Source: Diplodia intermedia (lineage: Eukaryota > Ascomycota > Dothideomycetes > Botryosphaeriales > Botryosphaeriaceae). From it: 64,000 nt of DNA. Below are positions 56,014 through 64,000 of the stretch, in pieces. Positions within the stretch are counted from its first letter, which is position 1; each line of letters opens with the position of its first letter. The position numbers and the translations under genes were made by a program. The notes beneath the pieces are model-generated. The model was not told where the DNA came from. It saw nothing but the letters and a program-made list of their open reading frames with translations, and made no database searches. The DNA lies in assembly GCA_021495925.1 (NCBI GenBank), contig JAKEKT010000032.1:248001-312000 (forward strand), given 5' to 3'.

Positions 56014-57070
56014 GGCGGGTGGTGAGGTGGGATGCGGAGATGTGCGATGGCTGTGTGCCGACGTGGGGGTTATCGCGGTCGAGCGTCGAGCGTCGAGCAG
56101 ACGGGAGGGAATGGGCAGATGGGGGTGGCAGATCGCTCTCTACTTGTATGTGTCTTCGGCGCAACCCGAGGCGGCCATCATCTCTCGTCCGTAATCGAGA
56201 AAAAGCGATGTAGCGCGCGGCGCGGTTGATCGCTTCCCGCATGTGGGCATTGTGGGATTGCCTGCTTGGGCAGCGTGGCCGACGAAGGAGTGGAGCGGGC
56301 AGCCCCGCCGCGGCGGGTGACAGAAGAAACTGCCTTACACGGGCAGTTGAATACACGAGCCGGACGTGAATGTAAGTTTTAAAGGCGCGCATTTACGTCC
56401 AGATCTTGTGTTCAACTACGCGTCCCATGTCGAGTTTTCCTATGAGGCAGATGCGGGCGGTCAATTTCTTTTGTCGCCCGCCGTGGCCCCGCTCGCTCCT
56501 CGTTTGGTGATGCGCGGCTGGGATCAGGCCGGGGGTTCGGTGGTGCCTTCTTCTTGCGGGTCACGCGTCCGACGAATCCCGCGGCGCGGGTATCTGGCAT
56601 TTGCGTCTGATTATGGAGCTGGGGAAAAGATGGAGCGTGATTGGTGCATCGGGCGTTGCGGGATGTGAGAGTGCTGTGGAGAAAACGGTTGCTGCTGAAC
56701 GTGATATGTGTACGACGCGAGCTATTTTGCATGAAAAGAGTAGCAAGTAGATTCTGGGCATTCACGCTGCGCCATTTGTTGGTCATCACGGCTTGTTTGA
56801 TGCCGAGTTGGGATGGTGTTCATATTTGTTTGTGTTTTGCTCCTCGAAGCGTCCATATGAAAGAATGTCGCCTGCAGAACCACCAGAGCTATGCGCCGTG
56901 CGTTACCCCTACACTTGTGTCCTCATCCCTTGCAACAAAACGAACGCACTGATAGAAAGTTCCCAAGGTCCCTGTTGCCCCTTGTCGGTTGCAGCTGCGT
57001 CTAGCTCTCCTTCGCTTTCTTTGTAGGGCGCCCGGCAGCATCAAGTTCGCCCTTAATCTGCTCGGGAGAC
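56014..57070. other. Intergenic region upstream of the P450 gene
   Basis: About 1.06 kb between the P450 start and the stop of member D. It holds the P450 promoter. No frame has a motif. Confidence 0.45.
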
Positions 57071-58499
57071 CTATTCCGCTCGCTGAGGGTCGGGATGTGG
57101 AACAAAGTCCTCACAGAATGTGTTATTGTAGCCCTGAAACCTTTGCAGATCTTCCAAACTAAAGCTGATGGGCTCCGCCGGGCGGACCCACATGATGTTT
57201 TGGTTCGGCATCGCTTCAGCTTGGATCCTGGATATGATTCTTTTGCTTTTGAACACTGCTGAGGGAGCTTCGACGAGCTCGGCCATGCTTTGCCGGCCTC
57301 TCTCCATGATTTCGGCACACAAGGCTTTATCACCCTAGAAAACAGATTTGCATCAGCCACTGGCACCACAAGCAAACCCGGGAGATGAACCAAGATCAGG
57401 ACTAGGGATTAAAAAAAAAGGCCTTTCATACCGTCAAAGCCACGATCGTGGTATTGAGCTTCGTATTGAAGTTGCTGTCCAATTCATACTCTCTTCTGCA
57501 TGCGAAAAAGTTGGGTTTGTGCATGCAGATAAATCCGTGGCGCGCACCATCTTCCAGTATGTCCGCTATCTTCCAGAGCCTGGCGACGATGTAGCTCTCA
57601 CTCCAGGCTTTTCTCTTCTGAAAGTGCTCAATAGACGACAAGAGGCTGTGATCGTCGGGCCGGTTGGGATCCTTGGGAGTCACAAATGCATCGTAGGCTT
57701 TCTTGACCCAGGCAGCGCGGAACCGCTCGTCTTGTACGAATGGGTGACCCAACAAGTAAGGCTCCATGATCATCCGGTAACCAAACATCTCATCGCGGTA
57801 TTTTGTGATTTCTTTGCTGTTCTTCGGTATATTAGAGTCGTGCAATGTGGCAAAAGGCCTGCAACCCGGTAGTAATCGCGGCCCGCCTTGTTTCGGGTGC
57901 GCAATTGGCCTGGCCGCGTCCCATGCTCTAGGGTCAAAGATGAGGGCCAAGACGCTCTTCTCATTCAGCGAGAGGATTGCGGCAACACTGGCCTTGCGAC
58001 TCCTGAGAACTGCCAGAAGCGTAGCCTTGCGTTGAGGCCAACCTTGGTACTCGTATTGCGATCCGGATTGCAGGACAGTGCGGAAACCACTTTCGTACCC
58101 ATCGATGATGAGGTATGCAACCAAGTAGGCCATTGCAACCACAGACTTCTCAGGTATGTAGGGAAACATCAGGCCCTGCTCGGATAGCATCGTGAATGGC
58201 CTTATTGCCCATTGTTGAGGATCGTCGAGGGCACGGTCGACGCTGATCATGGCGTCATAAATATCTCCAACGAGCTGGCGAGCGTTTTGCTCAATCTCTA
58301 CGCTAAGACTAGGATTCCAGTTGTTCCTGTTAGTGTCACGCGGAAATCGGCAGCGGCGAACATTCTTTGCCGCGGCTGAAGTGGTTATCTTTGCATCCTC
58401 GTCCAGTTCGTCCCAGGGCTTGTAGACTGATCCGGTCGCTTGAAGTGGGCTGTAGCTCGCAGTGATGGCTGTCGTGGAAACAGGCCTGTTGTTATACAT
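57071..58499 (-). CDS. Dispersed member D of the 'DG-GF' module family
   Basis: Model: complement(join(57071..57334, 57432..58499)), 97-bp intron (GTATGA..TAG), 443 residues, function unknown. Module 1 at about 70-200: LVGDIYDAMISVDRALD, a RPFTMLSE element, EKSVVAMAYLVAYLI, IDGYESGF at 132-139, a helix with LRSRKASVAAIL, and LIFDPRAW. A linker with MEPYLLGHPF takes the place of [YH]PAW. Module 2 at about 262-390: WVKKAYDAFV, SYIVARLWKIADILEDGARHGF, then across the intron IVALTGDKALCAEIMERG and ending LVEAPSAVF. The placement of the intron inside module 2 differs from the intronless B and C. It lies 24 kb from the A-B-C array, on the same strand, with unrelated genes between. Confidence 0.75.
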
Positions 58500-58946
58500 C
58501 GTGCAAACGTGAGAGGACGTAGGATGCTGGTGACGGCTCAGGCGAAATCGATTTGCGTGTTAGCGATGCTTTGCGGCAAGATGACGGTTGTGAGATGGAG
58601 TCGATGACTGAATGCGTGCAGATGTTTGGGCGTAGGATGAACATGAACGCTCTCAAGCGTCCAAGAAGGGGGGCAGCACGGCAGCATTCGAGGCTGGGCA
58701 GCCACGACTTTCTCGGGGCCAGCACAGCAACTGACTAAAGTGGCAAGCTGACGCATCTGGCAGGCGCAGCTTCCAACTTCAGGGCTTACGTCGGTAGTCG
58801 AAGCAACATCTGGACGCAGATGTGAGTTTTATGACTTCACAATCACATACACCCGCGTAGGTGGGGGTAACATCTCGGTAGGCTCAATTGCGACAAGGGA
58901 AAAAGACGACATACTGACTTTTAATCATTCTGTTTGCCGCCGACCT
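58500..58946. other. Intergenic region between member D and the radical SAM gene
   Basis: 447 bp between two minus-strand genes, holding the member D promoter and radical SAM terminator. Nothing else is seen. Confidence 0.4.
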
Positions 58947-60185
58947 CTAGATATTGAAACCACCATGTTCGGCAGCCTCCACAAAGCGCCACAGCCCTGC
59001 TTCCTTAGCAGCCTTCTTGACAACCGATACTTCCTCATCCTTCACCGCTCGGTTGATGTCTTTGTATCTGACCGTTTCGCTCCTTTTCTCGTCCGCCTTC
59101 ACGCCGCCGGGCTCCGTGACCTCATCGTCTGCCTCGTCCTCCGTCTTTTTCTTCCCACGTCGATTCGCCTTCCCGACATGGGCGCGCGGGAAGTATTGCT
59201 CCATGACATGCACGAAGAGATCCTTCGACACGTTTTCCGCCAGCCACTTCATGATCTCCACGCCCTCATCCTCCTTCCCCGGCATGACCAAATGTCTCAC
59301 CAGCACACCCGACTTCGCGATGCCATCAGCGGTGAAGCACAAGTCTCCAACCTGCCGGTGCATCAACTTCACGCTCTCCATGGCGGCCTCGGCATACCCA
59401 TCCGCCTTCAGCAGCCGCCTGCTCGTGCTCCCCTTCCAGACCTTGAAATCCGGCAGATAGATATCGACCAGTCCATCCAACAGCTCGATGCTCTCGGGGC
59501 TGTCAAACGCGCTCGTGTTATAGACAATGGGGATGCGCAAGCCCATCTCCCGGGCGGCCAGGATGGACAGCACGACCTGCGGCACGACGTGCTCGGGCGT
59601 GACCAGGTTGACGTTGTGGCAGCGGCCGACGTTCTGCAGCTTCAGGAACCAGTCGGCCAGCTCCTCGGGCGTCAGGTCGAAGCCGTTGCGCTGGTGGGCG
59701 ATGTCGTGGTTCTGGCAGAAGACGCAGCGCAGGCTGCAGCCGCTGAAGAAGACGGAGCCGCTGCCGTTGTGGCCCTGCAGGCACGGCTCCTCGCCAAAGT
59801 GCGGCGCGATGGTGTTGACCTTGACCTCGGTCGCGCCGATCAGGCACACGCCCGTTGTTTCGTAGCGGTTGACGCCGCATTGCCGCGGGCAGAGGTTGCA
59901 GTTGCGGAGGTGCTTGTAGGCGGCGGCGCGCTTTTTGGCGGCGCGCTGCTCGTCGAGGAGGAGGTAGCGCGGGATGTAGTCGTCGAGCAGGAAGGGCGGC
60001 GCCAGGTGCAGGTGGCGGCGGTGCGGCGGTCGGGTCGTCGATGGAGGCGGTGGGAGGGCTTGTGGGCGTCGCGGCGTCGCGGGCGTCGCGCAGCGGCAGT
60101 AGTGGTGGGCGACGGGCGATGCGTTGGCAGCGGGCTTCAGCCGTACGAGCCGCCGCGCGCGGGCGAGAGGTTTCGCGCAGAACAT
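58947..60185 (-). CDS. PflX-like radical SAM protein
   Basis: Single exon, 412 residues from the ATG at 60185 (the upstream in-frame start is TTG). It resembles the bacterial PflX group (COG1313; related to pyruvate formate-lyase activating enzymes), whose substrates are unknown. The radical SAM cluster C-x3-C-x2-C is at C150, C154 and C157 in SGCSLRCVFCQNH. Upstream, RNCNLCPRQCGVNR gives cysteines at 96, 99 and 103, with another at 114, typical of this group and possibly a second metal site. Further landmarks are GEEPCLQGHNGSGSVFFSG, NLVTPEHVVPQVV, PIVYNTSAFDS, VDIYLPDFKVW and GVLVRHLVMPG. The first 45 residues are Arg/Ala/Pro-rich without acidic residues, like a mitochondrial targeting leader. 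A charged insert (RRGKKKTEDEADDE) interrupts the C-terminal part. Iron-sulfur chemistry would fit mitochondrial location. Confidence 0.87.
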   Translation of the reverse strand: MFCAKPLARARRLVRLKPAANASPVAHHYCRCATPATPRRPQALPPPPSTTRPPHRRHLHLAPPFLLDDYIPRYLLLDEQRAAKKRAAAYKHLRNCNLCPRQCGVNRYETTGVCLIGATEVKVNTIAPHFGEEPCLQGHNGSGSVFFSGCSLRCVFCQNHDIAHQRNGFDLTPEELADWFLKLQNVGRCHNVNLVTPEHVVPQVVLSILAAREMGLRIPIVYNTSAFDSPESIELLDGLVDIYLPDFKVWKGSTSRRLLKADGYAEAAMESVKLMHRQVGDLCFTADGIAKSGVLVRHLVMPGKEDEGVEIMKWLAENVSKDLFVHVMEQYFPRAHVGKANRRGKKKTEDEADDEVTEPGGVKADEKRSETVRYKDINRAVKDEEVSVVKKAAKEAGLWRFVEAAEHGGFNI

Positions 60186-61411
60186 GGTGTGCAATCAGGC
60201 ATGCTGCGATGGACGGGTGGGCGGGTTCGTGTTGGAGACTGCCCCGCGAAAGTGTGGTTGACGGGCAGGCGCGGGCGAGCGGGCGGTGACGTCGTGCCAG
60301 CTGCGGCACCAATCACAGCACCTCGGATTAATCACCCACCGGTACCTACCTGACTTCGCTTCACTTCCATGCGACTCACAAAGGCCGCCCCGACGAACCC
60401 GAACCCGCTTCCGACTGATTCCTCGCTCACGGCATGAGCCGCTGCTCATCGGCGTCGCCGTCGCCTAGTTCTGGTGTTGAAAGGAGACAGCCGCTAAAGG
60501 ATTGCGATGGCCAAAGTTTCGTCCGCCACAGTGGTGAGAGCATCCCACGTGAATTGCGGCTACTACCGAGCAGATGCCTCGTTATGGCCATCTTGCGATC
60601 CGCCCAAGCCTATCGACCTGCCGAAAGGATGCTGGCAGTTGCCGAATCTGCGACGAAAGGGCCCAGAGGCACCTCGACCGAGCTGTGGCTGAGATTAGCC
60701 TATCGTGCCGTACCCAGATAGGCTAGCGTCCTGATCCCACGTGGTGTCATTTGCCCAAGTATAGCGTCCTTGTACAGCCACACCCGGCATATACCACTGT
60801 TCTAGCCTCATTACTAACAGAGATTTTCCCAGCCTGACCGGCTTCCCCTGCGCCACCTTCCCCTATCGTCAACGAAACAAGTCGGTTCGAGCATGAATCT
60901 CCAGAGTAGCTCGCTGATGCTTCGAAGGCATCGTATGCTTATGGGCGATTACACTGGCCCATGGCTTAGGGTCCTCTCCATCCAGAGCTGAGTTGCGGGC
61001 TAAGTGATTCATTTCCGAGGCCCGCCTGTGGCTGCACTCTTCTCTCAGCCGTAGACGCCTCGGACCGTGCCCTCCGCCCGATTTTGACCGCCTGGCTGCT
61101 TCGGTCGGTCCCCGATGGTCCAGAGGCAGCCTCGCTTCGGCCCGGACCCTTCAGCTCTCGTATCTGCATCTTTAGTTCTCCGCATTCGCACTACCCGAAG
61201 CTTGGCAGGAAGCTTGGCACAACTTTCAAGCGACTTTGTCGTCCCTTTGGGCTGGCCGGTGCTTTCTCCACCATGGATCTTGGGGGGTGCTGTCCTGGGG
61301 CTTCATTTGTATAAGAAGGAGCGCCACTCCTTGTTTTCCGAACCAGTCCTCTAGAACTCGTCGGTGACTACTCCCGAAAGCCAATCGTTCGGCATCTGTT
61401 TGTCACTTGCA
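60186..61411. other. Divergent intergenic region
   Basis: About 1.2 kb between the radical SAM start (minus) and the secreted-protein start (plus), so it contains both promoters. Pyrimidine-rich words occur near 61,170-61,350 ahead of the plus-strand gene. No coding signal. Confidence 0.45.
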
Positions 61412-63745
61412 ATGCATTCCGCCGCCTTGCTTCCCCTCCTGGCCGGATTGGCTGCCGCCAAACCAATCGCCACCACCGAGGCCGCCTCGAACCCGACCCC
61501 GGATGCTCTGCCTGTCGATTTCCTTGCCAACGTCGCCATTCCGACCTACTCGACTCTCGAAGGCGTTTCCTCTCAGGACGTGCCCTATGCCACGCCTACC
61601 GCCCTCGCCGCCGTCTCGGCTGACCAGGCCGAGACCCCGTTCAGCGTCTTCCCGGCCGCCACCAGTGTCGCCATCAACGCCGCTGGTGAGGGTGACGACT
61701 CCGGAGCCGCAGCTCCCACCGCCACAGCAGCCAGGCGTCATCTCGTTGACGTCCAGAGGCGTGCCGCGTGCGACACCCAGGCTACCATTGAGAGCAAATA
61801 CGACATCGATGTGAGCAGCGCCAGCGCCTTCCGTGCCGATACCACCATTGCGGACGTGGCCAAGGCCGCCGCAGTCCCCTCCGGCTACCAGAGCAACTTT
61901 GTGAACCTTGCGGGCGCGAGCAGCGCCTACGCTTATCTGGGCTACACTGTTGTCGACACCGGCTATGATGTCGAGTACTGTGCCGCCCAGTGTGACGATA
62001 AGGAGGGCTGCCTGTCATTCAACATCTACTTCGAGAGAGACCCCAAGGTTGAGCCTGGCTCTGGTTGCACCAACCCTGATGCCTTCGCCAACGTGAAGTG
62101 CTCTTTCTGGGGCAGTGCTCTGGATGACCGCACCGCTACCAACACCGGTCAGTGGCGCGCCGACTTCGAAGTTGCTATTGCCGGATCGAACGGGTACACG
62201 TCCGACAGAGTCGGCAAGGCGATTAACGGATGGTCGACCCCCCTCAACCTTGGCAACGCCGCCATGAATGCCCCTCTCTGGGATGCTGCCGACACCTGGA
62301 CCTACATGGGCTACAAGCTCTTCCAGGACGGTCCCTTCGATGTGAGCCTTTGCTCGGCTGCTTGCGAGGCCCAGACTGCGTACAACGTCGCTCACCCCCC
62401 TGCCTCTGGCTACACTCCTCTGTGCGCTGGCTTTGGAACCTACCAGCTCACCGTGACGGACCGCAACAGCGGTAGGTCCTCGGTAGTAGGCCAAATGTGC
62501 ACTATGTATACGAGTGCCTGGGGGGCTGAATACGCTACGAATACGGTCGCGTGGAACGATGCTATCATGACCAAGTACACGTACAGCCTCAGCTTCTTCT
62601 ACTCCAAGCCCGAGCTGCAGCCTGTTACCGGCGCCAACCTGGATGCTCTCAGTGGCGAGGGTGCTTTCTGCACTTCGTACAACAGCTACAGTGCACCGGT
62701 GACTACTACGACCTCTACTATTACCCCAGTCAGCACAATCACGCGGGTCGCTACCTTTACAAACACTGCTACCGTTACTAGCACCTCGATCATTGCCACC
62801 GGCGGCATCATCAGGAGAGATGGTAGCGACAACTCTACCGAGACCGGTATCATCGTCGAACTCGTTACCGCTTCCGCCGACCTGATCCCTGCTCTGCCCA
62901 TGGCCACCCTCACCGAAGCATCCAACGCCACCGCCGGTGCCACCACTCTTGCTAAGCGTGTCGTCGCGGCGGCTACTCCTGCAGCAGTCAGCGGCTGGTC
63001 TCCTCTGAAGATCTCCGCCGCCTGCTCGCGTGTCGCCACCGGCACCATCACGCGGACGGCCCGCACCACCCTGGCGACGTCCTTCACCACCACCTCCTCG
63101 TCCACGACGGTTTCCAGGACCGTGACTACGACTACGTCTGTTTACACGGCCGCTCCCACCGAGTATATTATTGCGTCGGACTCCACCTACCAGCAAGCCC
63201 GCCTGACCCTGCCGTTCTCCGTGTCCGGCCTGTCCGGCCAAATGAACAACAACGTCGTCTCGCTCGACAAGGGCGGCTGGATGTGCTTCGAGAACCCGTA
63301 CGCCGACTACAGCAACTGGGACTACCTGCGCCTGTACTGGCAGGGCTTCTCGGCCGTCGACATTGTGATCAACCAGGCCAAGGGCCACTACATCAAGGCG
63401 ACGATCGGCAACGCGGCGAACCCGGGCGCGCGCAGCATCACCTTCAGGTGGCACGTGGGCACGACGCAGAACGCCGACGCCATCTACGACTTCACCATCA
63501 CCATCTACGAGAACCAGCCGGGCACCATCGAGATCCGCTACCTCGAGATGTGGGCCAACGGCTTGAACGGCTACGTGCCGTACATCTCCAACTACATCGC
63601 CCCCGTCGGCCAGATCCTCAACGACTACTCGAGCCAGGGCCGCGGCCGCTTCCTGACCCAGTCGGTCTCCTCCCTCACCCGCGGCACCATGGTCACCTCC
63701 GCCTGGTCCCAGAACAGGGCTTGGCTCGGCACTTTCAACCCTTAG
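61412..63745 (+). CDS. Secreted PAN/apple-like fungal surface protein
   Basis: Single exon, 777 residues from ATG at 61412; an earlier GTG at 61364 in the same frame is not used because it would bury the signal peptide. MHSAALLPLLAGLAAAKP is a clear signal peptide. A possible propeptide ends at dibasic sites (ARR, QRR near 110-130). Two cysteine-bearing PAN/apple-like segments follow: YLGYTVVDTGYDVEYCAAQC, then YMGYKLFQDGPFDVSLCSAAC (read in parts), both with the pattern G-Y-x-x-x-x-x-x-x-D-V-x-x-C-x-x-x-C. Thr/Ser-rich stretches with many TT and TS runs, likely O-glycosylated, separate them from a C-terminal beta-rich domain of about 150 residues ending WLGTFNP. I know of no enzymatic signature. 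It should be exported, binding carbohydrate or protein in the wall or medium. Confidence 0.82.
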   Translation: MHSAALLPLLAGLAAAKPIATTEAASNPTPDALPVDFLANVAIPTYSTLEGVSSQDVPYATPTALAAVSADQAETPFSVFPAATSVAINAAGEGDDSGAAAPTATAARRHLVDVQRRAACDTQATIESKYDIDVSSASAFRADTTIADVAKAAAVPSGYQSNFVNLAGASSAYAYLGYTVVDTGYDVEYCAAQCDDKEGCLSFNIYFERDPKVEPGSGCTNPDAFANVKCSFWGSALDDRTATNTGQWRADFEVAIAGSNGYTSDRVGKAINGWSTPLNLGNAAMNAPLWDAADTWTYMGYKLFQDGPFDVSLCSAACEAQTAYNVAHPPASGYTPLCAGFGTYQLTVTDRNSGRSSVVGQMCTMYTSAWGAEYATNTVAWNDAIMTKYTYSLSFFYSKPELQPVTGANLDALSGEGAFCTSYNSYSAPVTTTTSTITPVSTITRVATFTNTATVTSTSIIATGGIIRRDGSDNSTETGIIVELVTASADLIPALPMATLTEASNATAGATTLAKRVVAAATPAAVSGWSPLKISAACSRVATGTITRTARTTLATSFTTTSSSTTVSRTVTTTTSVYTAAPTEYIIASDSTYQQARLTLPFSVSGLSGQMNNNVVSLDKGGWMCFENPYADYSNWDYLRLYWQGFSAVDIVINQAKGHYIKATIGNAANPGARSITFRWHVGTTQNADAIYDFTITIYENQPGTIEIRYLEMWANGLNGYVPYISNYIAPVGQILNDYSSQGRGRFLTQSVSSLTRGTMVTSAWSQNRAWLGTFNP

Positions 63746-64000
63746 TTGCTGACCATCACTTGTCCATCGGGCTCGTTCCCGGGGCTTGGTCGAGGGGGCA
63801 GCAGGAAGGGGTTGAGTCTTCTCAATAATGAAGCTAATGCTTGTAAATAAAAATAATCTCCTAATTAGTTAGTGTTTAATGAATCATGTCACGATGATAT
63901 CTACAGCTCACCCCCTCTTTGCTTTTCTTGTTGGTGTCGAGGCTTTTTGGCCAATCATCCGAATTCCTTGCTGTTGCCTGCCGTGCCTGCCTTTTCCGTG
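63746..64000 (+). terminator. 3' flank of the secreted-protein gene
   Basis: An AT-rich patch about 95-125 bp after the stop contains gtaaataaaaataat (an AATAAA-like element near 63,845), a plausible polyadenylation signal in the otherwise GC-rich flank. Confidence 0.4.

Noticed and set aside
58965..60353. 462-codon plus-strand frame opposite the radical SAM gene
   Set aside because: Arg/Val/Ala-rich antisense shadow; the minus frame has all PflX motifs.

Overview
This window looks like nuclear DNA of a filamentous ascomycete (Pezizomycotina; a dothideomycete-like fungus is my guess, from overall character only). The reasons are short introns (about 46-220 bp) with GT..AG borders, intron-poor GC-rich genes on both strands, fungal-specific families (Zn2Cys6 regulator, DUF7025-type AAA ATPase, Clr2, PAN-like secreted protein), and an AT-rich block with the mark of repeat-induced point mutation (RIP). 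All splice models are read by eye; each multi-exon model given with a join sums to a whole number of codons.

Layout. 1-10,300 is an AT-rich isochore: RIP-riddled repeats, tandem minisatellites and, at about 5,850-8,600 on the minus strand, a recognisable relic of a Tnp2-type (PF02992-like) DNA transposase. The change to GC-rich DNA near 10,320 is sharp, and a GNAT acetyltransferase gene starts about 270 bp beyond it. 11.6-20.8 kb carries a DUF7025-type AAA ATPase, then a divergent pair sharing a 505-bp promoter: a Clr2-like silencing factor (minus) and a SNF2 ATPase with a C-terminal zinc-finger module (plus). Both are chromatin proteins. A SAM methyltransferase follows at 21.9 kb.

22.9-32.8 kb is the most unusual part. 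Three neighbouring minus-strand genes encode paralogues built from a helical module of about 130 residues that I cannot assign to any known family. Its marks are a L-V-A-x-x-W helix, a (D/H)-G-(A/V/T)-x-x-G-F core and a closing A/D-P-x-x-Y, with [YH]-P-A-W linkers between modules. One copy is decaying (nonsense codon, frameshift, eroded second module), one has gained 73-residue tandem repeats, one is intact, and a fourth dispersed member lies at 57.1-58.5 kb.

34-64 kb is ordinary genome: two low-complexity hypothetical proteins, an MFS transporter, a Zn2Cys6 factor, an M20 amidohydrolase, an NTF2-like protein, a small orphan protein, a cytochrome P450 with a probable GC-AG intron, the fourth paralogue, a PflX-like radical SAM protein with a mitochondrial-looking leader, and a large secreted PAN-like protein. 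I see no biosynthetic cluster, CRISPR array, rRNA or tRNA.
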